DNA from: Bacillus sp. OV166
GTDB lineage: Bacteria; Bacillota; Bacilli; Bacillales; Cytobacillaceae
DNA length: 64,000 nucleotides
Direction: 5' to 3'
Assembly (NCBI RefSeq): GCF_900177675.1
Contig: NZ_FXWM01000001.1
Location: 4,845,001 to 4,909,000 of the forward strand
A program made the translations under genes and the position numbers. Each line of letters starts with the position of its first letter. Positions within the stretch are counted from its first letter, which is position 1. The notes beneath the pieces are model-generated. The model was not told the DNA's origin and searched no databases. It saw only the letters and a program-made list of their open reading frames with translations. Below are positions 1 through 7,382 of the stretch, piece by piece.

Positions 1-1415
1 ATGATTCCACCTAATATAATTGCCCATAATGTTGAATCCTTCCGAACAATAAATCCTGAAACATTCTTTGTTTCGATTCCTTTAAATGCCATTTTATATT
101 GATTAGCCCCAAATGGCTCGATGGTTTGCTTGATGGCAACGAAACTTGTTTCCCCTTTTGGCTTTTCAGGGGATACCATCCGGAAGACAAAGGCAGGGTT
201 GTTTGGAACTCGTGATTTTGTTGTTGGCTCCCCATTTTCCGCAAATTCGAAATCTGGAAAGTAGTTTAGAATTTCAACAGAATACCCATTACCAAGATCA
301 TACTTCATCTTCGGATCTGTAAGATCAATTTTAAGATCGTTAATGGCTTTTTTCGTATTTTTATTTGTTAATGAAAATGACATCGTATTGAGTTCATTTC
401 GGAATGAAGCTTGGAAGACAGAATAACCTTCAAAGGTGAGAGGGAGATTTACTCTTACCTTATATTCGGTTACTTTCTTGAGCTTTGGTTTCTCGCCAGG
501 TAGATTATTTCCAACACGCTTATAAAGAACAACATTCGATTGATAATTTTTCACAACATCTCCAGCCATATTAATAGCCTTTTCAAATGTTTTGTCTTTA
601 TTTTTATCATAGTGTTCTAAAATGAATTTGTTATTTTGGAGATAGAACTGTCCTTCTGTCTCAGGAACAAGAGCTGTTTCTCCCTCCCTGACCCAAAGGT
701 TCTCATTAACATACATTCCAGGAATAAAGCGCAGCATCCCGCCGAGTAAGAAAATAATTAATCCAACATGGTTTACATACGGACCCCAGCGAGAAAAACG
801 CCCTTTTTCAGCTAAGATATCTCCATTTTCTTCGCGGACATGGTAACGTCTTGCCATTAAATGCTTCTTAATTATCGTAAGATCATTTTCATCTGTACTT
901 TCGTTCACACCAAAAATGCGCTGACGTTTTAAAAAACCTTCGTGTCTTGTAACCCTTTGGGCCTTAAGGGCCTTATATAATGGCACTACCCGATCGAGAC
1001 TACAAATGACCAAGGATATACCGATCATCGCAATTAATAATAAATACCACCAGGAACCATATAAATTATTAAAACCTAATTGGTAATATAATTTACCAAC
1101 CCAACCATATTCCTGCTCGTAATAAACATCTGCAGGCAAGTCTATATACATTTCCTGCGGCAAAATCGTACCAAGTGATGAAGCAATTAAGGTAATAATA
1201 ATCAGCCAAACGCCAACCTTCACTGATGAAAAAAAGTTCCATATTTTATCAATAAATGTTTTATTATATGTTTGTGAACGTCTTGCACTTCCTTCATAGC
1301 GCATATCGAGAAGTTCTGCAGGGTTTATTTTCTCATCCAGCACTTTTCCGCATGCCTCACATAAAACAGTTCCATGTGGATTTACATGCCCGCATTCACA
1401 TTTAACATCTTTCAT
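1..1415 (-). CDS. resB: Cytochrome c biogenesis protein ResB (C-terminus beyond window)
   Basis: ResB is the membrane subunit of the System II (ResB-ResC) haem lyase complex, which delivers haem to apocytochrome c outside the membrane. About 471 codons are visible; the B. subtilis protein is near 540 aa, so roughly the last 70 residues lie beyond the left edge. The N-terminus has a zinc-ribbon-like cysteine set (C6, C8, C19, C22). Hydrophobic segments follow at about residues 66-86 and 122-140, and another near 215-230 contains H217 after the motif RFSRWGPYVNH. A large, mostly hydrophilic domain, expected to be extracytoplasmic, comes next. The start is the ATG at 1415, preceded by GGGAG. It begins 19 bp after resA, consistent with a resABC operon. 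Identity is very secure. Confidence 0.96.
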   Translation of the reverse strand, partial: MKDVKCECGHVNPHGTVLCEACGKVLDEKINPAELLDMRYEGSARRSQTYNKTFIDKIWNFFSSVKVGVWLIIITLIASSLGTILPQEMYIDLPADVYYEQEYGWVGKLYYQLGFNNLYGSWWYLLLIAMIGISLVICSLDRVVPLYKALKAQRVTRHEGFLKRQRIFGVNESTDENDLTIIKKHLMARRYHVREENGDILAEKGRFSRWGPYVNHVGLIIFLLGGMLRFIPGMYVNENLWVREGETALVPETEGQFYLQNNKFILEHYDKNKDKTFEKAINMAGDVVKNYQSNVVLYKRVGNNLPGEKPKLKKVTEYKVRVNLPLTFEGYSVFQASFRNELNTMSFSLTNKNTKKAINDLKIDLTDPKMKYDLGNGYSVEILNYFPDFEFAENGEPTTKSRVPNNPAFVFRMVSPEKPKGETSFVAIKQTIEPFGANQYKMAFKGIETKNVSGFIVRKDSTLWAIILGGI

Positions 1416-1434
1416 TGAAAAAACTCCCAACAAC

Positions 1435-1959
1435 CTAAGGTTTTATTTTCTCCATAAATTCCCTAATTTTCTCTTCTGTTAACTCACCCGTATAATATTT
1501 AACGACCTTGCCATTCTTATCAATCAAAAATGTAGCTGGCAGCGGATCAATACCATAAGTATTCATTACATCCTTATCTGTATCAATCATAATCGGAAAA
1601 TCCAGCTTAAGTCGGTCAGCAAATTGATTAACTGCAAGTTTAGATTCTTGAATATCTACTGTTAAAACTTGTACCCCTTTGTCCTTATACTGATGATACT
1701 GATTATTAATATACGGCATTTCCTTTTTACAAGGCGGGCACCATGTTCCCCAGAAATTTAAGAAAACCCCTTGGCCGCGATAATCGGAAAGCTGATGTTT
1801 ATTTCCTTGCATATCAACTAATGCAAAATCAGGAGCTAAGCTATCAACCGCCACTTTTTGTTTATTATCTTTTGTAAAATTAGCATATAGCGTATAAACA
1901 ACGGCAGCCCCTAGTAAAAGTAGTATGATAGTTCTTACAACTAATCGCCGCTTTTTCAA
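1435..1959 (-). CDS. resA: Thiol-disulfide oxidoreductase ResA
   Basis: ResA is a membrane-anchored thioredoxin-like protein that reduces the haem-binding cysteines of apocytochrome c on the outer face of the membrane, before haem attachment by ResBC. The 174-aa product has an N-terminal signal anchor (about residues 8-26). A thioredoxin fold follows with the redox motif WCPPC (C74, C77) and the family-typical E80, the same positions as in B. subtilis ResA. The cis-Pro loop is in the segment DPLPATFLID. It lies upstream of resB on the same strand with a 19-bp gap, so the two are probably co-transcribed. Confidence 0.97.
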   Translation of the reverse strand: MKKRRLVVRTIILLLLGAAVVYTLYANFTKDNKQKVAVDSLAPDFALVDMQGNKHQLSDYRGQGVFLNFWGTWCPPCKKEMPYINNQYHQYKDKGVQVLTVDIQESKLAVNQFADRLKLDFPIMIDTDKDVMNTYGIDPLPATFLIDKNGKVVKYYTGELTEEKIREFMEKIKP

Positions 1960-2057
1960 TTAATTCCCCTCCAGTAAATCACATGACACAGTTTGTCTAA
2001 TTATAGCATTTTACAACACAAATACAGTGTAAATGAAGAATAGCATTTGTGACGGTT

Positions 2058-2795
2058 TTATGAATTTTTTTTGGTTGAGCCTAACCCTAGTGCCCTTAGC
2101 TGCTTTACTTCATGTGGGGTTAGCTCTCTTGCATCGCCCGTTTTTAAACCATTTAGTGTTAAGAAGGCATATCGTTCACGCTTTAATTTCAATACATCAT
2201 GACCAATTGCTTCAAACATCCTTCTAACTTGACGATTTCTACCTTCATGGATGGTTATTTCAACAATGGCCGATTGTTTTTTATTATCTGCTGAGAGCAA
2301 TTTCACTCTAGCTGGAGCTGTTTTTCCATCTTCTAGACGGATTCCTTTTTCAAGCTTCCTTAGATTTTCCTTTGAGGGAATGCCTTTTATTTTTGCAACA
2401 TAAACTTTGTCTATTTCACTTTTCGGATGCATGAGTAAATTAGCAAATTCTCCATCATTCGTTAACACTAATAATCCTGATGTATCATAATCAAGGCGTC
2501 CAACGGGATAAATCCTTTCTTTTAAATGCGGAAAGAAATCCGTCACTACCTTTCTGCCCTTCTCGTCGTTCACACTTGAAATAACTCCTCTTGGTTTATA
2601 TAAAAGGAAATAAACAGGTTCTTCTTTCTCAATCTGTATTTCATTTACCTCTACCTTATCAGATGAAGATACCTTCAGACCAAGCTCTGTAACAACCTTT
2701 CCGTTAACCTTTACACGCCCTTCTTTAATTAAGTCCTCAGATTTCCTTCTTGAAGCAATGCCCGCTCGAGCAATTACTTTTTGCAATCTTTCCAT
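2058..2795 (-). CDS. rluB: 23S rRNA pseudouridine synthase RluB
   Basis: This 245-aa RsuA/RluB-family pseudouridine synthase is expected to isomerise a uridine in helix 89-90 of 23S rRNA. An N-terminal S4 RNA-binding domain (about residues 2-50, starting MERLQKVIARAG) is followed by the catalytic domain. The signature GRLDYDTSGL places the catalytic aspartate at D102, and the family motif EGRNRQVRRM is present near residue 185. It lies upstream of resA on the same strand, as in B. subtilis. The gene between rluB and spmB in the ancestral order is now separated from it by an IS1182 element. Confidence 0.95.
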   Translation of the reverse strand: MERLQKVIARAGIASRRKSEDLIKEGRVKVNGKVVTELGLKVSSSDKVEVNEIQIEKEEPVYFLLYKPRGVISSVNDEKGRKVVTDFFPHLKERIYPVGRLDYDTSGLLVLTNDGEFANLLMHPKSEIDKVYVAKIKGIPSKENLRKLEKGIRLEDGKTAPARVKLLSADNKKQSAIVEITIHEGRNRQVRRMFEAIGHDVLKLKRERYAFLTLNGLKTGDARELTPHEVKQLRALGLGSTKKNS

Positions 2796-2820
2796 TCATT
2801 CCACCTCGAATTTATCTGTA

Positions 2821-2849
2821 TAAAAAATAAGATGGCTCCATAGAGCCAT
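2821..2849 (-). terminator. Hairpin with T-run in the rluB leader
   Basis: A perfect 7-bp stem (ATGGCTC/GAGCCAT, 4-nt loop) at 2832-2849 is followed on the minus strand by CTTATTTTTTATA. It lies only 37 nt upstream of the rluB start. It is either a second terminator behind the spm operon or an attenuator in the rluB leader; the sequence does not decide between them. Confidence 0.6.
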
Positions 2850-2979
2850 TGGTTTCCTTTTCAGAAATAGTAATTTCCTTATTACTAGGGTAACGAACAC
2901 AGAAACCTATCCTAATGAATTATGACATAATTTCTTCACTTTTCAAAGTCACGGGTATTATTACAGAAAAATATTAAAA

Positions 2980-3004
2980 TAGCATGTTCAAATTGAACAT
3001 GCTC
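2980..3004. repeat. 25-bp palindromic direct repeat, left flank of IS copy 1 (spmB terminator)
   Basis: The 25 bp contain a perfect palindrome with 11-bp arms (AGCATGTTCAA / TTGAACATGCT) around one base. The identical 25 bp recur at 4743-4767 on the other side of the IS. Read on the minus strand, this left copy is followed by a T-rich tract (TATTTTAATATTTTTCTG). The pre-insertion sequence was therefore the rho-independent terminator behind spmB, and it is now duplicated in full around the element. Confidence 0.9.
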
Positions 3005-3016
3005 CAGATTGTAGAC

Positions 3017-3053
3017 AAAAGGCATTCGAATGAGCCCATTCGGATGCCTTTTT
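3017..3053. terminator. Terminator at the left end inside IS copy 1
   Basis: A long stem (AAAAGGCATTCGAATG / CATTCGGATGCCTTTT, one G-T pair, AGCC loop) just inside the left inverted repeat, with T-runs on both sides. It ends transposase transcription and would also block readthrough into the element from the left. Confidence 0.8.
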
Positions 3054-3103
3054 ATTGGATTTTTGCTCATAAGAGCAAAATTTAGACCTACCTTTGACTA
3101 TTA

Positions 3104-4474
3104 TTACGCCAATTCTGGACCTTTCCACGTCCAGCTGGCCATCTTTTTCAAGTTCATGGCAGCAAAAGTAAGCATCGCTTGCATGGACAATTTTTTTAAG
3201 CCTCTTAAGGTTGTCCAACGCATACCATGCTTTTCCTTAGCATCCGCAAAGACCCGTTCAATCGTTTCTTTACGTCTTGCGTAAATGCTTTTATTTTCTT
3301 GTGTGTGACGAAGATGATCGGCTTCTTCTATGTAATGTTCCCAAACATGTCGCTCAATCAATTTTTTATGTTCTTTACTCTGCGTGCATTCTGAAAGTAA
3401 AGGACAATTTTGGCACTCAAACGGATTAGAGAAGTATTGACGCTTTCCATTCTTCGTCGTCGTTGCATATTTCAGTATTTGTCCTTGCGGACAGATATAA
3501 CAATCGTAGTATTCATCATAAATATACTCATGTTTTTTCATATAACCGTCCTTCGTACGAGGTCGTGTATATGGTAATGCAGGAGTCATATCATTTTCAA
3601 TTACGAATTGAGCAATAGCAGGTGTTTTGTATCCAGCATCAGCAGCAACAGCTTCAGGTTTCCCGTGTTTTTCAATGACCTTCTCAAGTAGTGGCTCGAA
3701 AATGACGCTATCATGGATATTCCCCGGGGTTACAATTGCACCCAAAACAAAACCATTTCGATCCGAAGCCGCATGAAATGAATATGCGAACTGTTTCGTT
3801 CGCTCATCCTTTACGTAATAACCACTTTCTGGGTCAGTGGTACTTTCTTTAATTTCCTTTAATTCTTCTTTTTCAAATTTATCTGGAGGAAATGGCTTTT
3901 TTCCGTGATCATCCCGGTCTTTATTAATCTCTTCTTGTAGACGTGTTTCATAAGCCTTCGATTCCTTTCGAACTACTTTCTTTTCAAATTTACGCTTATT
4001 TGCACTAGCTTTAACATGTGTAGAATCAATAAATACGTGCTCGCTACTAATCAATTTCTTTTCTGAGGCTTCCTTTAAAATACGATAGAATATCTGTTCA
4101 AATAAATCAGTATCCTTAAAGCGTCGCTCGTAGTTTTTACCAAACGTTGAAAAGTGAGGTACCTTATCATAAAAACCAAAGCCGAGAAACCAACGATATG
4201 CCATATTCGTTTCGATTTCTGCAATGGTTTGACGCATAGAGCGAATACCGAAGGTATATTGAATGAAAGCCATCTTTATCAATACCACAGGGTCAATACT
4301 CGGACGTCCCCGTTCAGATGAGTACATATCTTGAACAAGTGAATAGATAAATGAAAAATCAATAGCAGCTTCTATCTTACGAACCAAGTGGTTCGCGGGT
4401 ACAACTTGTTCTAAAGCTATCATTTCTATTTGATCACGATTCATCTGTGTATTTTTAGTTAGCATTTCATCCAC
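3104..4474 (-). CDS. IS1182-family DDE transposase, copy 1
   Basis: This 456-aa transposase would catalyse movement of the surrounding element. The N-terminal region (about 1-120) is the helical DNA-binding domain of this family (RGRPSIDPVVLIKM near residue 55). Candidate catalytic residues are D150 (VFIDSTHVKA), D279 (AVAADAGYKT) and E406 (ETIERVFADAK). A cysteine cluster between the last two (C325, C328, C354, C357, C363) fits a zinc-binding insertion. The frame is intact, so the protein may be active. It differs from the other copy at residue 174 only (Ala here, Val there). Confidence 0.95.
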   Translation of the reverse strand: MDEMLTKNTQMNRDQIEMIALEQVVPANHLVRKIEAAIDFSFIYSLVQDMYSSERGRPSIDPVVLIKMAFIQYTFGIRSMRQTIAEIETNMAYRWFLGFGFYDKVPHFSTFGKNYERRFKDTDLFEQIFYRILKEASEKKLISSEHVFIDSTHVKASANKRKFEKKVVRKESKAYETRLQEEINKDRDDHGKKPFPPDKFEKEELKEIKESTTDPESGYYVKDERTKQFAYSFHAASDRNGFVLGAIVTPGNIHDSVIFEPLLEKVIEKHGKPEAVAADAGYKTPAIAQFVIENDMTPALPYTRPRTKDGYMKKHEYIYDEYYDCYICPQGQILKYATTTKNGKRQYFSNPFECQNCPLLSECTQSKEHKKLIERHVWEHYIEEADHLRHTQENKSIYARRKETIERVFADAKEKHGMRWTTLRGLKKLSMQAMLTFAAMNLKKMASWTWKGPELA

Positions 4475-4543
4475 CTCATCTATATGTCTGTATCTTAATT
4501 ATACAAAGGACTGATTTAAAGGTCATTATTGATTTTAAAACTT

Positions 4544-4673
4544 GTTGATTGGAGCGGAAGGCGCGAAGACTCCTGCGGGAGTACGGAGCAGGGGAGACCC
4601 CGCAGGCGCTTAAGCGCCGAGGAGGCTCCCCGCTACGCCCGCGGAAAGCGAAGCGCCTGGAGCGCAAATCAAC
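4544..4673. repeat. GC-rich structured repeat, carried inside IS copy 1
   Basis: This repeat of about 130 bp is bounded by GTTGATT and AAATCAAC. The GC-rich interior has several self-complementary blocks (CTCCTGCGGGAG, GGGGAGACCCC, GGCGCTTAAGCGCC, GGAGGCTCCCC). Related copies occur outside any IS at 7247-7375 and 26244-26371, and inside the second IS at 53319-53448. An outer stretch AAGGTCATTATTGATTT is shared with the 7.2-kb copy. No protein is convincingly encoded. Confidence 0.9.
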
Positions 4674-4742
4674 AAACAATTTAACAAAGACATAAAAAAG
4701 ACTGCCGGCAAACCCAAGTTTTTCGGATTTGTCGACAGTCTG

Positions 4743-4767
4743 TAGCATGTTCAAATTGAACATGCTC
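4743..4767. repeat. 25-bp palindromic direct repeat, right flank of IS copy 1
   Basis: Identical to 2980-3004. It lies 12 bp beyond the spmB stop codon and can still form the 11-bp stem. The T-run that originally followed it is now on the far side of the insertion sequence. Confidence 0.9.
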
Positions 4768-4779
4768 ATTCATTTTATA

Positions 4780-5316
4780 TTATTTTGTTCCAAAAAACAT
4801 CGAAACTACTACAATTGCAGCGATAATTCCGACTACGTCGGCAAGTAGACCTACTTTTAGGGCATCCCCCATTTTTTTTATTCCAACTGCTCCGAAATAG
4901 ACGGTTAAAACATAAAAGGTTGTGTCTGTACTCCCTTGCAAAACAGAAGCCAGTCGGCCAATAAATGAGTCTGGCCCATAAACGCCAATTAAATCACTTG
5001 TCATTCCCAGTGCAGCATTTCCAGAAATAGGCCTGATAATCAATAAAGGCACTATTTCCGCGGGTACTCCAATTGATTTCATCATCGGTCGAATCCAATT
5101 CATTAAAGCGTCTAATGCACCGGACGCGCGAAAAATTGAAATGGCCACAAGCATACCAACAAGGAAGGGAATAATTGAAAAGGCAATCTTAATTCCTTCT
5201 TTTCCACCTTCAACAAAACTTTCATAGGTTGGGACGCGTTTGAAGGTACCATATAATAGAATAAACCCAATTAGTAAGGGGATAAATGTTAACGAAATAA
5301 CCGATATCATCTCCAT
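4780..5316 (-). CDS. spmB: Spore maturation protein SpmB
   Basis: SpmB is a polytopic membrane protein needed, with SpmA, for full dehydration of the spore core; it acts in the developing forespore/mother cell. The 178-aa product has at least four hydrophobic segments and the nucleoside-recognition (Gate) domain shared with SpmA, including the motif RPISGNAALGMTSDLIG. It is the last gene of dacB-spmA-spmB and starts 6 bp after the spmA stop. Its terminator is the target of the adjacent IS insertion. Confidence 0.95.
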   Translation of the reverse strand: MEMISVISLTFIPLLIGFILLYGTFKRVPTYESFVEGGKEGIKIAFSIIPFLVGMLVAISIFRASGALDALMNWIRPMMKSIGVPAEIVPLLIIRPISGNAALGMTSDLIGVYGPDSFIGRLASVLQGSTDTTFYVLTVYFGAVGIKKMGDALKVGLLADVVGIIAAIVVVSMFFGTK

Positions 5317-5322
5317 GTTTTT

Positions 5323-5910
5323 TCATCCTTTTCTGCTTCTGCGATAATAGAAATAACGGTCAATTAAGATTGCACCTATCGCAGAGATAATGGTTGCTAT
5401 AATCGTTGGAACGACTATCTCAGTAGGAGATGCAGAATGATAATTCATTCTAATCGCAATGACAGTTGTTGGAATAATGGTAATACTTGCAGTATTAATT
5501 GCTAAAAAGGTAACCATGGATCTGCTCGCTGAATCCTTTCCCCCATTTAACTTTTTTAGTTCTTCCATCGCTTTAATACCAAGAGGAGTAGCTGCATTTC
5601 CCAATCCGAACATATTTGAAATCATATTTGATAAAATATAGCCCATTGCTGGATGGCTTACAGGTACTTCAGGAAATAATCGTCTGACAAGCGGTCGAAA
5701 CAGTTTAGATAGGCGTTCTAAAAGGCCGGACTCCTCCGCAATCCGCATCATTCCAAGCCAAAAGACGAGAACGCTGATAAGTCCAATACAAAGGGTCACC
5801 GCTTCTTTCGCACCATCAAATATTGCTTTATTCACTTCAGCCATTGTCCCATTGAATAGCGCGAAAATAAACCCAACAACAGTCATAAACACCCAGATAT
5901 AATTAACCAT
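5323..5910 (-). CDS. spmA: Spore maturation protein SpmA
   Basis: SpmA is the partner of SpmB in spore core dehydration. The 195-aa membrane protein carries the Gate domain with the motif NMFGLGNAATPLGIKAMEEL around residues 95-115 and several transmembrane segments. Its start overlaps the end of dacB by 8 bp, and spmB follows directly. The dacB-spmA-spmB order is that of B. subtilis, where the operon is SigE-dependent in the mother cell. Confidence 0.95.
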   Translation of the reverse strand: MVNYIWVFMTVVGFIFALFNGTMAEVNKAIFDGAKEAVTLCIGLISVLVFWLGMMRIAEESGLLERLSKLFRPLVRRLFPEVPVSHPAMGYILSNMISNMFGLGNAATPLGIKAMEELKKLNGGKDSASRSMVTFLAINTASITIIPTTVIAIRMNYHSASPTEIVVPTIIATIISAIGAILIDRYFYYRRSRKG

Positions 5911-7048
5911 TGGACTTTACACCAATAAAGATAAGAAAAATTTCCTTTACAAAATCCAACAACCTTTTTTTCTGCTCGGGCACCTTCTGATAGTAAATCG
6001 GAGTTTCTTGAACAACTCTTCCATCTAAGTAAACTGCTGCCTTTCCAACAATTTCTTCATTCTTCTTGTCATTATCAAATTTTTTGGCAGGCTTATTCAA
6101 CTTATATTTAATAGAAAATAAGTCCATTTCCTCGCTCTTTACAGGATAAACAATTGATTTCTTTACGTATAAATGATTCTTATAATACTTATTTTTTACA
6201 TCCTCAATTTTACCCTCAGGTAATACTTCAGCCATATCAAACCCTTTAAATCCAATCTCATACATGGAAATATGATCATTCCAATCGTCTGGTCCGTTCA
6301 AGGTTACTGCAATTAGGCTCATATCTCCTTTTGTTGCAGTTGTTACCAATGTCCTTTTGGCTCGTTTGGTATAACCTGTTTTCCCACCGGTTGTATATTT
6401 ATACTTTGTTAGCAAGCGGTTTTTATTTTTCCAGACACGGTCCCAATCTTCTGTGGGGTTTGGTGCTCTATATACCTTTGTACCAGAGATTTTCTTAAAG
6501 GTTTTATCCTGCATGGCATAGCGCATTAACACGGCCATGTCATAGGCTGTTGAGTAATGGTCTTCACGGTCATCAAGTCCATGTGGATTGGCAAAATGGG
6601 TATTTAACATCCCGATTTCCTTTGCCTTTAGATTCATTAAATAGGAAAATCCCTCTACACTTCCCCCAACGTACTCGGCGATTGCTACAGCCGTGTCATT
6701 TCCGGACCTTAGCATCAACCCATATACTAGGTCCTTAAGCTTAATTTTTTCGCCTGGCTTTAAATAGACTGACGATCCTTCTGCACGAGTCGCTTGTTCG
6801 CTAACTTTTACATATTGATTCATTTTCCCCGATTCGATTGCTAGTTTCGCAGTCATTATCTTCGTTATACTTGCGATTCTTCTTTTTGTGTTGGCATCTT
6901 TCTCATAAAGGATACGACCTGATTTCTGCTCTATCAAAACCGCACTTGCTGCACTTACGGAAACTGAAGCATCCACCTTTTGAGGAATGTTAGCAATGAA
7001 TATTGAGACTATGAGGGAAAACATAACTAGCTTCCAAATCATTCTCAT
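5903..7048 (-). CDS. dacB: Sporulation D-alanyl-D-alanine carboxypeptidase DacB (PBP5*)
   Basis: DacB is a mother-cell penicillin-binding protein that trims peptide side chains of spore cortex peptidoglycan. The 381-aa product has a signal peptide (about 1-27) and the serine DD-peptidase motifs S60-I-T-K63, SGN (in LRSGNDTA) and KTG (in GGKTGYT). A C-terminal beta-rich domain ends in a hydrophobic tail typical of membrane-attached class C PBPs. The start at 7048 has GAGG eight bases upstream. It heads the dacB-spmA-spmB operon. Confidence 0.95.
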   Translation of the reverse strand: MRMIWKLVMFSLIVSIFIANIPQKVDASVSVSAASAVLIEQKSGRILYEKDANTKRRIASITKIMTAKLAIESGKMNQYVKVSEQATRAEGSSVYLKPGEKIKLKDLVYGLMLRSGNDTAVAIAEYVGGSVEGFSYLMNLKAKEIGMLNTHFANPHGLDDREDHYSTAYDMAVLMRYAMQDKTFKKISGTKVYRAPNPTEDWDRVWKNKNRLLTKYKYTTGGKTGYTKRAKRTLVTTATKGDMSLIAVTLNGPDDWNDHISMYEIGFKGFDMAEVLPEGKIEDVKNKYYKNHLYVKKSIVYPVKSEEMDLFSIKYKLNKPAKKFDNDKKNEEIVGKAAVYLDGRVVQETPIYYQKVPEQKKRLLDFVKEIFLIFIGVKSNG

Positions 7049-7175
7049 TAGATTAACCTCGTCCCCTTGTAAAGTTATCTCGCTTCAGTGCCAAAGAAGG
7101 CACTTCTGCATTTCATTTTTCTTGTACAAGTTTATGCAGGACGAGGCTTGTTATGACAATTTGCTGAAGAAAAAG

Positions 7176-7209
7176 AAAAGCAGACGACAATTTCGTCTGC
7201 TTTTCTTTT
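7176..7209. terminator. Terminator downstream of sodF
   Basis: An 8-bp stem, GCAGACGA/TCGTCTGC (7180-7200, CAATT loop), is flanked by T-rich tracts on both strands. Only the sodF transcript, on the minus strand and reading through the GC-rich repeat, needs a terminator here. Confidence 0.8.
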
Positions 7210-7246
7210 TGACCATGTTAAAGGTCATTATTGATTTAAAGCCTAC

Positions 7247-7375
7247 GTTGATTGTAGCGGAAGGCGCGAAGACTCCTGCGGGAGGACGGGGCAGGGGAGA
7301 CCCCACAGGCGCTTAGCGCGGAGGAGGCTCCCCGGGACCGCCCGCGAACCGCACGCGCCTGGAGCGGAAATCAAC
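7247..7375. repeat. GC-rich structured repeat, stand-alone copy
   Basis: A relative of the repeat at 4544-4673, in the same orientation, with GTTGATT/AAATCAAC borders and the same internal palindromes. It lies between the sodF stop codon and its terminator, so it is probably transcribed as part of the sodF 3' UTR. Confidence 0.88.
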
Positions 7376-7382
7376 AGCCAAG

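Larger units (their letters stand above)
3005..4742 (-). mobile_element. IS1182-family insertion sequence, copy 1
   Basis: The element is 1738 bp. Terminal inverted repeats start CAGATTGTAGACAAA on the left and CAGACTGTCGACAAA on the right (13 of 15 identical). It contains one transposase gene on the minus strand, a transcription terminator just inside the left end and a roughly 130-bp GC-rich repeat between the transposase start and the right end. It is flanked by 25-bp direct repeats that are themselves terminator palindromes. A second copy of identical length lies at 51780-53517 in the same orientation. The only difference between the transposases is one codon, which indicates recent transposition. 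Confidence 0.93.

Noticed and set aside
2980..3004. Palindromes flanking the IS1182 copies as intrinsic parts of the element
   Set aside because: The two copies have different flanking palindromes, and each fits the terminator of its own neighbouring gene.
4476..4769. 97-codon minus-strand frame covering the IS right end and GC-rich repeat
   Set aside because: Encoded by the repeat and inverted-repeat DNA; the same Arg/Pro-rich translation arises wherever the repeat occurs.
6987..7316. 109-codon plus-strand frame over the dacB start, terminator and GC-rich repeat
   Set aside because: Antisense to dacB, runs through a terminator hairpin and the structured repeat; composition is not protein-like.
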